A DNA stretch of 64,000 nucleotides. Source: Candidatus Obscuribacterales bacterium (GTDB lineage Bacteria > Cyanobacteriota > Vampirovibrionia > Obscuribacterales > Obscuribacteraceae). Positions 16,842 to 24,869 of the stretch are shown in pieces. A program made the translations under genes and the position numbers. The notes under the pieces were generated by a model, which saw nothing but the letters and a program-made list of their open reading frames with translations, was not told the origin of the DNA and made no database searches. Each line of letters opens with the position of its first letter. The stretch's first letter is position 1. Location: NCBI GenBank assembly GCA_019750335.1, contig JAIEOQ010000006.1, forward strand, positions 620,001 through 684,000, given 5' to 3'.

Positions 16842-17686
16842 TTACCTTGATCCGGCAAATCGATTTTGGACAGCCCAGCAACCAGTTCGTGTATTTTGGC
16901 GCACTGCACAAGCAGTTCGCGAGCTTGAGACAAAGGTACTTGTGTGGCGGCATCGCTCTTCGCTTCATCTGGATTAGGATGTACTTCCATAAATAGCCCG
17001 TCGCAACCGGCTGCAAGCGCCGCTCGTGTGAGCTGTGGTATATAGCGCCGGTCACCGCCGGAAACGCCGCCGCCGGCGCTAGGCAGCTGTACGCTATGGG
17101 TGGCGTCAAAAATCATCGGATAACCGGAAGCCTGAATCATCGGGAATGCGCGAAAATCAACAACCAGATTGTTGTAACCGAATGTGGTGCCGCGCTCGGT
17201 TACAAGTACGTTCTCGTTGCCTTGCTCAACAACTTTGCGAACGCTATGAATAATATCGAGCGGGGCCACGAACTGTCCTTTTTTTATGTTCACTGCTTTA
17301 CCGGTGCGAGCGGCAGCAGCGACCAAATCGGTTTGTCGGCAAAGAAAAGCCGGTATTTGCAAAATATCCAACACTTCGCCGGCAGCGGCACATTGAGTCT
17401 CTTCGTGAACGTCACTGAGAACCGGAAGCCCAAGCTTAGCTTTGATTTCAGCAAGCATCTCCAGTCCTCTTTTCATACCTGGACCGCGGAACGAATTGTA
17501 TGAAGTGCGGTTAGCCTTGTCGAAAGAAGCTTTGAAGACATAGTTGATGCCCAGCTCTTTGCAAATATCTTTGAGCGCTGAGGCCGTATTGAAAATTTGG
17601 TCCCAAGATTCGATTACACAGGGACCGGCAATTAGCAAAAGCGGTTTTTTCGGTCCTACTTCAATATGAGCAATACGGACTGTCAA
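16817..17686 (-). CDS. kdsA: 3-deoxy-8-phosphooctulonate synthase
   Basis: A 289-residue KdsA that condenses arabinose-5-phosphate and phosphoenolpyruvate to KDO-8-phosphate for LPS inner core. Family signatures seen are AGPCVIES, FKASFDKANRTSYNSFRGPG, PVLSDVHEE, QIPAFLCRQTDLV, VNIKKGQF, TERGTTFGYNNLVVDFR, the PMIFDATHSVQLP segment and a GLFMEVHPNPDEAKSDA stretch. Presence of a Cys versus Asn at the metal position was not resolved by eye. It indicates an outer membrane with KDO-containing LPS or a remnant pathway. It is encoded upstream of, and overlapping, the double-DTG protein, an unusual partner. Confidence 0.95.
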   Translation of the reverse strand: MTVRIAHIEVGPKKPLLLIAGPCVIESWDQIFNTASALKDICKELGINYVFKASFDKANRTSYNSFRGPGMKRGLEMLAEIKAKLGLPVLSDVHEETQCAAAGEVLDILQIPAFLCRQTDLVAAAARTGKAVNIKKGQFVAPLDIIHSVRKVVEQGNENVLVTERGTTFGYNNLVVDFRAFPMIQASGYPMIFDATHSVQLPSAGGGVSGGDRRYIPQLTRAALAAGCDGLFMEVHPNPDEAKSDAATQVPLSQARELLVQCAKIHELVAGLSKIDLPDQGKCAPVLSK

Positions 17687-17759
17687 AATGAATACCTCAC
17701 GAACATCAATAAATGAGCTGAGTTCTTATTTTATCAATCCGTTTTTACAAATATATGTG

Positions 17760-17775
17760 CCAGGCTTAAGCCTGG
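17760..17775. repeat. 16-bp perfect palindrome
   Basis: CCAGGCTTAAGCCTGG lies in the 97-bp gap between kdsA and the small gene upstream of it. It has no T-tract on either strand, so it looks more like a binding site than an intrinsic terminator. A related inverted repeat sharing GCCAGGCTTAAG occurs at 50910-50924. Confidence 0.4.
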
Positions 17776-17783
17776 GGTGCCGT

Positions 17784-18056
17784 CTAGCGCGGTCCGAGAT
17801 TTTTAACCAAACGATATACCGTATGTCCGGCGCGTTGGCTGATTGGCATAACCAGACCAAGCCTGATTGCTTCGGCCAGCAGCGGACGCAGGGTTTTTAT
17901 CTTCTTGACTTGCCTGGGGCCGCCAGCCATCTCGGGAAGAGTCATGCCGAGGGGATTTTTTTCCAGAAGCCGGAGAATGCGATTCTCTTGTACTTTCTCT
18001 TTTTTTGCTTCATTAGCTTGAACTTGAGATCCGGTCTCATTCGTAGGCTCGGACAT
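17784..18056 (-). CDS. Small hypothetical protein, possible winged-helix
   Basis: A protein of about 90 residues starting at ATG 18056, with AGAGGT four bases upstream; GTG 18062 is an alternative. The N-terminal 25 residues are polar and disordered. The rest, ENRILRLLEKNPLGMTLPEM then LRPLLAEAIRLGLVMP and a TVYRLVK strand, has the helix-helix-helix-wing rhythm of a winged-helix DNA-binding domain. I do not recognise a specific family. It lies upstream of kdsA on the same strand and is divergent from the GH57 gene. Confidence 0.6.
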   Translation of the reverse strand: MSEPTNETGSQVQANEAKKEKVQENRILRLLEKNPLGMTLPEMAGGPRQVKKIKTLRPLLAEAIRLGLVMPISQRAGHTVYRLVKNLGPR

Positions 18057-18223
18057 GTGCACCTCTTATTTCTAATTCTTCACACTGCTTACTGAAGATT
18101 AGTTACGGATTGCTCTTTGGCTGTGGAAATTGCCTGTTCCACTTGATATAGTCCTCAACATCCAGGAAACATAATTCTGCCATAAGTGATTCAAGCTAAT
18201 TTGAGCTTGGTTTCTCTATGGTT

Positions 18224-18252
18224 TTGACAGCGCGGTCATAACTTAATATATC
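18224..18252 (+). promoter_or_regulatory. Strong sigma70-type promoter for GH57-pyk
   Basis: A perfect TTGACA at 18224-18229 is followed after 17 bp by TATATC at 18247-18252. The start site would be near 18259, about 50 nt before the GTG start of the branching enzyme gene. Confidence 0.6.
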
Positions 18253-18308
18253 CCACCGGCCTCGCTTGTTTAACGCCTACTGAGAACTAAATTGAGAGGG
18301 CGCCAGCG

Positions 18309-19967
18309 GTGACGACAGTCGGTTCGTTTGTTCTAATGCTTCATAGCCATCTGCCCTATTACAGAAAGGCAGGGATGTGGCCCTTTGGCGAGGAAAGCCT
18401 TTATGAATGCATGGCGGAGACGTATATTCCGCTTCTGAACATGATTGGCGAGCTTTACGATGAAGGCATTCCGGCCAAAATTACAGTTGGGATTACCCCG
18501 ATTTTGGCTGAGCAGTTGGCTGATGAATATTTGAAAGATGGCTTCGAAAAATATATTGCCGATCGCATTACGGCTGCCAAGAAGGACGAGGAGCGTTTTA
18601 GCTCTTTAGGCGAAGTGCCTGATATGAATCGTCTCCATTTGGCAAAGTTTTATTTGCAGTGGTTCCAGAAAATACTTGCTGACTTCCAGAAAAAATGGAA
18701 CCGAGATATTTTGGCGGGTTTCCGTCGCTTTCAAGATTTGGGAGCGATTGAAATTACGACATCGGCTGCTACTCATTGCTTTTCGCCTTTGTTGTCCACC
18801 GATTCGTCGCTCTATTTGCAGTATGCAACCGGAGTAGATGCCTATAAAAAACATTTTGGCCGTGAACCGAAAGGGGTTTGGTTGCCTGAATGCGCATACA
18901 GACCAGCCCAAGATGGTAGACCAAGCATCGACAAATGGTTGCATGCTACCGGACTCAAATATTTCTTTACCGAATCGGATGTAATTGGCGGTGGGCAAAC
19001 AGCGGAAGTGCGTCGAGCTTTTGGCGCTTATGGCAATATCGAATATATTCCTTCCCACAAAAGACCGAAAACCGGCCTGGACACTTATGAAGCTTACTGG
19101 CTGAAAGATTATCCGGTCGCTGTAATGGGGCGGCATCATGAGGCCGGCTATCAAGTTTGGTCTGCAGATAATGGCTATCCTGGCGATGGCAATATGCGCG
19201 AATTTCACAAGAAGGATGATCGTTCCGGATTGCACTATTGGCGCTTAACTTCGAAAAATACTGATTTGGGCAACAAGCAGCTTTATAATCCTGAGATTGC
19301 TATGGATCGCATTCATGAGCATTCGGATCACTATGTTGGTTTGATCCAGCAGTCTTTGACCGATGAGCTGAAAAGAAGTGGTAAACCGGGTTTGGTTATG
19401 GTCAGTTTTGATACCGAACTTTTCGGACACTGGTGGTTTGAAGGCATTACATTCATTAAAGAAGTGCTGAAGAAGCTTAAGGCTTATACGGCTGTAACAG
19501 CTTGCACGGCAAGTGAATATCTGGATGCTAATCAACCGACACAAGCAATTGAACTACCGGAATCCTCTTGGGGTGCCGGCGGACATTTTCAAGTCTGGAA
19601 CAACGAAGAAACCGGATGGATGTGGCCGGTTATTCATGAAGCAGAAAAGAGTATGGAGTCTTTGGCGCGGCAGCATCAAAATGATGGTGGTTTAGTAAAA
19701 CGTGCCTTGACTCAAGCTGCTCGTGAGCTAGTGTTATTACAGTCGAGCGATTGGCCTTTTCTGGTTACGACCGGTCAGGCTAAGCAATATGCAATTCAGC
19801 GTTTTAATGAACATAACGAACGTCTGCAAGAGCTTATTGAAATGATTCAGTCTGGAACGATTGATGAAGGCAAGCTGAAAGCGATTGAGGATATAGATAA
19901 CTGTTTCCCCAATATCGATGTCGGCTGTCTGCTCTATGACGAGCGAGAAAAGCAACCCGTAAAGTAA
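18309..19967 (+). CDS. GH57 1,4-alpha-glucan branching enzyme
   Basis: A 552-residue GH57 protein. The start MLHSHLPYYRK (after GTG 18309) is the conserved region 1; WLPECAY (about residue 197) carries the nucleophile Glu; VSFDTELFGHWWFEG (about 362) carries the acid/base Asp. The C-terminal helical domain contains WGAGGHFQVWNNEETGW and SSDWPFL, as in GH57 branching enzymes (DUF1957-type C-terminus). The enzyme forms alpha-1,6 branches in glycogen-like glucans in the cytoplasm. It is followed 3 bp downstream by pyruvate kinase, so storage-glucan synthesis and lower glycolysis appear cotranscribed. A GH57 amylase is the alternative function. Confidence 0.88.
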   Translation: MTTVGSFVLMLHSHLPYYRKAGMWPFGEESLYECMAETYIPLLNMIGELYDEGIPAKITVGITPILAEQLADEYLKDGFEKYIADRITAAKKDEERFSSLGEVPDMNRLHLAKFYLQWFQKILADFQKKWNRDILAGFRRFQDLGAIEITTSAATHCFSPLLSTDSSLYLQYATGVDAYKKHFGREPKGVWLPECAYRPAQDGRPSIDKWLHATGLKYFFTESDVIGGGQTAEVRRAFGAYGNIEYIPSHKRPKTGLDTYEAYWLKDYPVAVMGRHHEAGYQVWSADNGYPGDGNMREFHKKDDRSGLHYWRLTSKNTDLGNKQLYNPEIAMDRIHEHSDHYVGLIQQSLTDELKRSGKPGLVMVSFDTELFGHWWFEGITFIKEVLKKLKAYTAVTACTASEYLDANQPTQAIELPESSWGAGGHFQVWNNEETGWMWPVIHEAEKSMESLARQHQNDGGLVKRALTQAARELVLLQSSDWPFLVTTGQAKQYAIQRFNEHNERLQELIEMIQSGTIDEGKLKAIEDIDNCFPNIDVGCLLYDEREKQPVK

Positions 19968-19970
19968 CCG

Positions 19971-21416
19971 ATGGTACGTAGAACAAAGATTGTAGCTACG
20001 GTGGGACCGGCGACTACCGACCGTGAAATGTTGGAAGCGCTTGTCGATGCTGGCATGGATATTGTGCGCATCAACTGCTCTCATGCCGAGCATGCCGTCG
20101 TCGCGCGTGTAATTCAAGATTTGCGTGAAATATCCACTGAAAGAAATAAGCCGGTTGGTATTTTGCTGGATCTCTCCGGTCCGAAAATACGTACCGGTAT
20201 GATGGCCGGTGGTATTCCGGTTCAACTTTATGCCGGACAAAAATTCATTCTTACCAATCGCAAGATTGAAGGTAACGCCAGCATCGTCAGCACTAATTAT
20301 GCCAAGCTGCCTTTTGAAGTTCGGGTCCAAGATACGATTTTGCTTGATGACGGATTGATTGAGCTTTTGGTGCTTGATACTTCCGAAACCGATGTTGTTT
20401 GCGAAGTGATCAACGGCGGTGTATTGAAAAACAAAAAAGGGATCAACTTGCCCGGGGTCCGTTTATCGATTCCGGCTGTTACGGAAAAAGATAAAGTTGA
20501 TCTGGCTTTTGGCCTGCAGCAAGAAGTGGATTTTGTGGCGTTATCTTTTGTACGCGATCCCGATGATGTTCATTATTTGCGCCAGCTAATAGGCGATCAT
20601 TGGCCGCCGGTGTCGATTATCGCTAAATTGGAAAAGCCGGAAGCGCTAGAACATTTGGATGAAATTCTCGATGCCGCAGACGGTGTGATGATCGCCCGGG
20701 GCGATCTGGGTGTGGAGTTGCCACCGGAGGCCGTGCCGGCCGCGCAAAAATTGATCACACGCAAAGCAAACGCTATTGGCAAACCGGTAATCACAGCTAC
20801 GCAAATGCTTGAATCGATGATTGAAAATCCGCGACCGACAAGAGCCGAAGCGTCCGATGTTGCCAACGCAATCTTTGACGGTACGGATGCGATCATGCTT
20901 TCCGGTGAAACTGCTGCCGGTAAATATCCGGTGCAATCAGTCAAAATGATGGGACGTATTGCCGCTGCTGCTGAAGGAAGCGTCGATTACGGAGAGTTGA
21001 AGAGACGGGCACCGTCTTCAGCTCACGCTATTGCTCACGCTGCTTGTGCCATGGCTGTGGATATGAAAGCAAAAGCAATTGCTGCTTTTACAAAATCCGG
21101 TTCAACGGCAAGACTAATTTCGCAATTCAGACCGCCGATGCCGATTATCGCACTCACTCAACATATGCATGTTTATCGCCAAGTCGCTCTTTGTTGGGGT
21201 GTGATTCCGGTTATGCTTACCGAAGTGCGAGATACCGAGGGAACCTTAGCGCTTGTGGAAGAAACTTTGCTGGCCCAAGGTTTTGTTTCTCCCGGTGATT
21301 CGATGATTATTACTGGCGGCTTGCCGATTGCGGCTCGTGGTCCGGCTAACTTCGTCAAACTTTCAGTATTGCCTCAGCGCAGTACGGCTCGTTATCGTGA
21401 GTTCAAAGGTATTTAG
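19971..21416 (+). CDS. pyk: Pyruvate kinase
   Basis: A 481-residue pyruvate kinase that converts phosphoenolpyruvate and ADP to pyruvate and ATP. Conserved parts are RRTKIVATVGPAT, MDIVRINCSHA (canonical NFSHG is replaced by NCSHA), LLDLSGPKIRTG, the catalytic Lys/Glu region IIAKLEKPEALEH, the MIARGDLGVELP signature, TATQMLESMI and SGETAAGKYP. The C-terminal allosteric domain is complete. The Phe-to-Cys and Gly-to-Ala changes in the NFSHG motif are notable. It starts 3 bp after the GH57 stop with no clear ribosome binding site of its own, suggesting translational coupling. Confidence 0.96.
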   Translation: MVRRTKIVATVGPATTDREMLEALVDAGMDIVRINCSHAEHAVVARVIQDLREISTERNKPVGILLDLSGPKIRTGMMAGGIPVQLYAGQKFILTNRKIEGNASIVSTNYAKLPFEVRVQDTILLDDGLIELLVLDTSETDVVCEVINGGVLKNKKGINLPGVRLSIPAVTEKDKVDLAFGLQQEVDFVALSFVRDPDDVHYLRQLIGDHWPPVSIIAKLEKPEALEHLDEILDAADGVMIARGDLGVELPPEAVPAAQKLITRKANAIGKPVITATQMLESMIENPRPTRAEASDVANAIFDGTDAIMLSGETAAGKYPVQSVKMMGRIAAAAEGSVDYGELKRRAPSSAHAIAHAACAMAVDMKAKAIAAFTKSGSTARLISQFRPPMPIIALTQHMHVYRQVALCWGVIPVMLTEVRDTEGTLALVEETLLAQGFVSPGDSMIITGGLPIAARGPANFVKLSVLPQRSTARYREFKGI

Positions 21417-21417
21417 C

Positions 21418-22131
21418 TCAACCTGGCGTGTAGCCGCCGGCAAATACAACAGTGTCATTCTGGGCGGCGTCGCTGGATGCGGAACCGCTCGGTACTGATA
21501 AAACAAACTGGCTATAGCCGGCCGGGGATGGCAGACTGCGAAAAGCAGCTACACCAGCCGGTGGAGCGTTGGTGCTGAAATTAGTCGCGCCGTTAGAAAA
21601 AGGTGTGCGGAAAAAGCCGTAACAAGGTATGGATACTGCTTGGTCAGGACGTCCGGTGACGCTTAGGGTCAAGGTTCCGGGTGGGCGTGATGCCGACAAT
21701 GTGATTGTTGATCTGTCTTTTATCGTTACCAAATTAGGGATTAAAGTACCTTCGCCAAAAACGGGCAAGTTGGAGACAGCAACGTCTACTGTCACGGTTG
21801 TCGGTGTTTGACTGGCGATAACGGTGGCTTGCCCTGTCAGTCCGGAATTTTGTAAGAGTTCATTCATGCGTATTGTCGCATCGTTTTGCAATCTTGAATC
21901 GGATACGGCGTTGTAGCTGCCGCCCCAGGAAAGCTGCGCCGCTTCGGCTTCGGCAACTTGTTTGGCCATAAAAGCAATTCTTTGTTTGTAATGTATGCTC
22001 ATGCCCATATTGAGAAGCATAAGTGCTGCACCGCTTACTGTAGCGCCCATCATTACCATGGCTAAGCTACCTTGGATCAGTCCTTGGCCTTTGCTATTGC
22101 GAATTTTGATTGTTCTTTTGTAGTTCGACAT
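21418..22131 (-). CDS. TadE-like pseudopilin paralogue 3
   Basis: A 237-residue protein. A basic N-terminus and SKGQGLIQGSL precede a long hydrophobic helix (about residues 22-48), as in TadE/TadG-type pseudopilins. The Glu normally found after GLI in this motif is Gln here, unlike its two upstream paralogues. The C-terminal 85 residues share with them a conserved module: LTLSVTGRPDQAVSIP, YGFFRTPFSNGATNFSTN, GVAAFR and a final VVFAGGYTPG. It is probably inserted in the inner membrane with its C-terminus outside. It is last in a three-gene tandem array, with 26-bp spacing from the preceding copy, and converges on pyk 1 bp away. Confidence 0.75.
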   Translation of the reverse strand: MSNYKRTIKIRNSKGQGLIQGSLAMVMMGATVSGAALMLLNMGMSIHYKQRIAFMAKQVAEAEAAQLSWGGSYNAVSDSRLQNDATIRMNELLQNSGLTGQATVIASQTPTTVTVDVAVSNLPVFGEGTLIPNLVTIKDRSTITLSASRPPGTLTLSVTGRPDQAVSIPCYGFFRTPFSNGATNFSTNAPPAGVAAFRSLPSPAGYSQFVLSVPSGSASSDAAQNDTVVFAGGYTPG

Positions 22132-22157
22132 GATTTGCTTCTCTCGTTTATAAGTAG

Positions 22158-22865
22158 TTACTGACTGGTCCAGCCACCGCCGAATACGGCGGCATCGTTT
22201 TGCGGTGGCGGAGATAAATTTGTCGGATTGCCTGTCGGTAGTGATAAAGCAAATTGTCCATAACCGCTTGCCGGCGTAGCCGGAGCGCGAAATGCCGCTA
22301 CGCCGTTGGGCGGCGGATTGCTGGCGAAGTTAGTGCTGCCGTTTGAAAAAGGAGTGCGATAAAATCCGTAAGCAGGAATAGCGATTGCTTGGTCCGGACG
22401 TCCGGTGACGCTGAGGGTAAGCAGTGCTGGCGGGCGTGAGTCGGATAGTTCAGCGGTGGCGCGATCTTGTACTGAAATGATATTCGGTAAAAAAGATCCT
22501 TCACCGCAAAGAGGCATATTATTTACGGTGACGTTCACTGTAACTGTAAATGGACCTTGAGTGACTGTCACTTGCGGAGTTCCTTGCAATCCTGATTGTT
22601 GCAAAAGCTCATTCATTCTTGAGCGAGCATCGCTTTCCAGGCGGGCAACCGGAATATTGTTGTAACTTCCCGACCAGGATAAAGAATCCGCTTCCGCTGC
22701 AGCAACTTGATTGGCAAAAAAACCAACTTTTTGTTTGTAATAAATGCTCATACCCAAATTGAGCAGAAGAAATAAACTGCCGATCATGGTAAACATGAGG
22801 ACAACTACAGCGGCTGTGCCTTCGATTAATCCTTGTCCTTTGGCGCTACGATTTTTGAGTTTCAT
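22158..22865 (-). CDS. TadE-like pseudopilin paralogue 2
   Basis: A 235-residue paralogue with SAKGQGLIEGTA before the N-terminal hydrophobic helix (residues 18-45), keeping the Glu expected for type IV-pilin-like assembly or cleavage. The following region has MSIYYKQKVGFFANQVAAAEA, then the shared C-terminal module LTLSVTGRPDQAIAIP, YGFYRTPFSNGSTNFASN, GVAAFR, and ends VFGGGWTSQ. The middle has NVTVNNMPLCGEGSFLPN, similar to a VAVSNLPVFGEGTLIPN stretch in paralogue 3. Together the three genes suggest heteromeric minor pilins or a secreted adhesin complex; no other Tad genes are in the window. Confidence 0.75.
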   Translation of the reverse strand: MKLKNRSAKGQGLIEGTAAVVVLMFTMIGSLFLLLNLGMSIYYKQKVGFFANQVAAAEADSLSWSGSYNNIPVARLESDARSRMNELLQQSGLQGTPQVTVTQGPFTVTVNVTVNNMPLCGEGSFLPNIISVQDRATAELSDSRPPALLTLSVTGRPDQAIAIPAYGFYRTPFSNGSTNFASNPPPNGVAAFRAPATPASGYGQFALSLPTGNPTNLSPPPQNDAAVFGGGWTSQ

Positions 22866-22885
22866 TGTTGTATGTCCTGCTAAAA

Positions 22886-23620
22886 TTACTGAGCTGTATA
22901 ACCGCCGGCAAATACGGTTGCATTGGATTGCGGTGCTGGATTTTGTCTGGTCGGGTTTCCTTGTGAAACCGAAATATTGAATTGACCGAAACCGCTGCGG
23001 GCTGAGTGTGTCGGTCTAAAAGCCGCTACACCGTCCGGTGGTGGGTTGGTGCTGAAATTCGTCGCACCGCTGGAAAAAGGTGTGCGGAAATAACCGTAAA
23101 CCGGAATGGAAACCGCTTGATCCGGATGTCCGGTAACGCTTAAAGTAAGAGTCCCTGGTGGACGAGGATCGCTTGTCGAGGCGCAAGCAATTTCTTGACT
23201 AAGAATGCTACGTGGAAAAAAGTTTGCGTAGTCAATCAACCAAGGTGGCCCGTCAGTATTTACTGTTACTCTAACTGTACGGTTAGAAGGTTGAGTTACT
23301 TGTATGTTGTTGGCGGCAGGCAAATTAAGTGCTTGCAAGGCTGTATTTATGCGTTGGCGAGCATTGGTTGTGAGTTGATTAGGCGAAACCGGATTATAGA
23401 ATCCGCCCCAGGAAGCGTTGATTATGTCGCTGGCAGCATCAGTTGCTGCTTGATTGGTAACGGCCGACAGTTGCAGTTTGTAGTAAATAACCAAGCCGAT
23501 GTTAACCAAGAAAAGTAGACACAATACGCTGGTACCAATCACCAAAACCAAAGAAACAGCGCCTTCTAGCAATGCTTGCCCTTTTTGGCTTTGTCTTTTT
23601 GCTTGTATATGCCTTGCCAT
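22886..23620 (-). CDS. TadE-like pseudopilin paralogue 1
   Basis: A 244-residue first copy of the array. QKGQALLEGAV before the hydrophobic helix (about residues 20-45) keeps the key Glu. The N-terminal half has diverged most (ATDAASDIINASWGGFYNP). The C-terminal module is again LTLSVTGHPDQAVSIP, YGYFRTPFSSGATNFSTN, GVAAFRP, ending VFAGGYTAQ. The start ATG has AAAGGA eight bases upstream, and a TTCACA-16 bp-TAAATA promoter lies at 23680-23707, so this gene leads the operon. Confidence 0.77.
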   Translation of the reverse strand: MARHIQAKRQSQKGQALLEGAVSLVLVIGTSVLCLLFLVNIGLVIYYKLQLSAVTNQAATDAASDIINASWGGFYNPVSPNQLTTNARQRINTALQALNLPAANNIQVTQPSNRTVRVTVNTDGPPWLIDYANFFPRSILSQEIACASTSDPRPPGTLTLSVTGHPDQAVSIPVYGYFRTPFSSGATNFSTNPPPDGVAAFRPTHSARSGFGQFNISVSQGNPTRQNPAPQSNATVFAGGYTAQ

Positions 23621-23679
23621 GTTATTTCCTTTGCCAGCATTCCAAGTCCCTTCTGGCTATTCTCAAATTAGCGTACGCG

Positions 23680-23712
23680 TATTTACGATTGAGAAACAAA
23701 TTGTGAAATTTG
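23680..23712 (-). promoter_or_regulatory. Promoter and dyad for the pseudopilin operon
   Basis: On the minus strand TTCACA (23707-23702) and TAAATA (23685-23680) are 16 bp apart. An inverted repeat CAAATT-GTGA-AATTTG at 23697-23712 covers the -35 element and could be a regulator site. An 8-bp palindrome GCGTACGC (23671-23678) lies just downstream of the -10. Confidence 0.45.
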
Positions 23713-23726
23713 TGTGGAATAAATGG

Positions 23727-23774
23727 TAGAAAAGAAGAGAGGATACTTTTAAAAGCATCCTCTCTTCTTTTCTA
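23727..23774. terminator. Bidirectional intrinsic terminator
   Basis: A perfect 18-bp inverted repeat (23727-23744 and 23757-23774) with a 12-base AT-rich loop. The stem is AAAAGAAGAGAGGAT paired with ATCCTCTCTTCTTTT, so each strand has a U-rich 3' arm. The stop codon of the 222-residue gene is inside the right arm. It should end the cassette transcript coming from the right and separates it from the pseudopilin promoter. Confidence 0.75.
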
Positions 23775-24440
23775 TTTTGTTTTATCTCTAAAGATTTTTC
23801 TGAGCTGTTCAACTGTAATCGGTTTTGCTTCGACCATACGTTGAAGCTGTTTGCGTGTTTGTTCGCTTAAGGGCTGTGCTTTTTTCAATCCGACATAAGG
23901 CAACTCTTTGCTTTCAGTTATATACCGTTTGAAATCGGCTACTTGTGCTTGAGTTAGATATCCGTTTTGAATTCCTTCGGCAAAAAATGCATCTGGATTC
24001 GTATTACCGAATAAAGGATCTTTGATTATTTCGTTCAATTTTTTTGCGTATTCTTCTTTGTTTTGTCTTTTATTTTCAGCGTCAAGTTTAGGATCAATTT
24101 GATCGCGTCCGCCGGGTAAAGGTTTTTCGTCTGCGTATACAGGCTCGTTTGCTAAGTCAGCTGTCAGTTGCTGCAAATTTTTGGACAATACTTGCAAATC
24201 TTTTGCTTTGATTTGAAATTCAGTCAGTGGTGTGTCAGTGATTTCTATTGGTTGGCCAAACTGCGCTGGCATAGTTTGGTTGTCGCTAGCAGGTACTTTG
24301 TTTCTTGCTAAGTCTGTTGCTTCGAAAATAGGTGAACTGGATGCTGTCGGTGAACCGGCTTTTGAGTCACCACTATCTTTTCCTTCTCCCTCGCCTGCGG
24401 GTCCACCAGCTCTTTTAATCCCTTCTCCTTCAAATGCCAT
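23772..24440 (-). CDS. Unrecognised protein, third gene of the 24-25 kb cassette
   Basis: A 222-residue, hydrophilic protein with no signal peptide or membrane segment. A Gly/Glu/Ser-rich start (residues 1-35) is followed by a GQPIEITDTPLTEF stretch that resembles the EFDxPLxLTD motif of its two cassette neighbours. Then come a Gln/Leu-rich helix (DLQVLSKNLQQLTADLA), a charged DPKLDAENKRQNKEEYAKKL helix and a C-terminal helix pair with SEQTRKQLQRMVEAKPITVE. A strong GGAGG lies 9 bases before the ATG. It starts 15 bp after the 137-residue gene. I do not recognise a family. An effector- or scaffold-like cytoplasmic role is only a guess. Confidence 0.65.
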   Translation of the reverse strand: MAFEGEGIKRAGGPAGEGEGKDSGDSKAGSPTASSSPIFEATDLARNKVPASDNQTMPAQFGQPIEITDTPLTEFQIKAKDLQVLSKNLQQLTADLANEPVYADEKPLPGGRDQIDPKLDAENKRQNKEEYAKKLNEIIKDPLFGNTNPDAFFAEGIQNGYLTQAQVADFKRYITESKELPYVGLKKAQPLSEQTRKQLQRMVEAKPITVEQLRKIFRDKTK

Positions 24441-24455
24441 AATTCTGCCCTCCGC

Positions 24456-24869
24456 TTAGGGATCTAAAAGCTTTTCTGTTGCTTGCTGCAATTCTTTTTT
24501 CTGGGCGGGAGAATATTTTTCAGGAGCTCTGCCAAAAATTTCGGGAAACAGACCTCTTACGCTTTCTTCTCGCTCTTTCTCATTTTCGGTGCGCTCTTTA
24601 AAGCGCTGGATCATTTGCTTGAATTCTTTCTCTCGTTTGTCTTTTGTTTGCGGATTAAGATGTTCTTGCAACTGATCGAGAAGATTTTTGCGTGGCTCTT
24701 CTGCTGATTTGTCAGTAAGCTCCAAGGGATAATCAAATTCAACTGGAACGGTCAGGCTCTGAGGAACGATATCAATGTCCGTTAGTAATTTTTGGGCATC
24801 AAAAGACGGCTGTTCGTTATTTGTAGAGCTGGAATCGTTTTGGCTGTTTATTTCACGCTCAAGCCCCAT
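24456..24869 (-). CDS. Unrecognised charged protein, second gene of the cassette
   Basis: A 137-residue protein from ATG 24869; a TTG at 24884 is an alternative. A Ser/Asn-rich N-terminus precedes EFDYPLELTDKSAEE (about residues 44-58). A long, strongly charged coiled-coil-like region with many KERTENEKEREE units follows, then VRGLFPEIFGRAPEKYSPAQ and a short terminal helix. Both EFDxPLxLTD and LFPEIFxR recur in the 56-residue gene directly upstream, so the two are homologous, one with a longer coil. The ATG overlaps the upstream stop by 11 bp, so translation is coupled. No family is recognised. Confidence 0.65.
   Translation of the reverse strand: MGLEREINSQNDSSSTNNEQPSFDAQKLLTDIDIVPQSLTVPVEFDYPLELTDKSAEEPRKNLLDQLQEHLNPQTKDKREKEFKQMIQRFKERTENEKEREESVRGLFPEIFGRAPEKYSPAQKKELQQATEKLLDP
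24533..24551. repeat. 19-bp direct repeat, copy 1
   Basis: CAAAAATTTCGGGAAACAG, encoding on the minus strand the LFPEIF segment of the 137-residue protein, is identical to 24882-24900. The exact nucleotide identity points to a recent duplication or conversion. Confidence 0.7.

Noticed and set aside
18606..19235. A 209-codon open frame on the minus strand inside the GH57 gene
   Set aside because: The plus-strand frame encodes a full GH57 enzyme with all motifs; the opposite frame has no recognisable features and reflects codon bias.
19737..20330. A 197-codon minus-strand frame across the GH57-pyk junction
   Set aside because: It lies entirely antisense to two strongly supported genes and has no family signature or start context.
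21418..23620. The three tandem genes as a CRISPR-like or satellite repeat
   Set aside because: The repetition is at the protein level between full genes, with divergent DNA, not short regularly spaced repeats.
23727..23774. The long hairpin as the terminal inverted repeat of a mobile element
   Set aside because: It occurs once, at the end of a gene, and has terminator shape; no transposase or target duplication is near.
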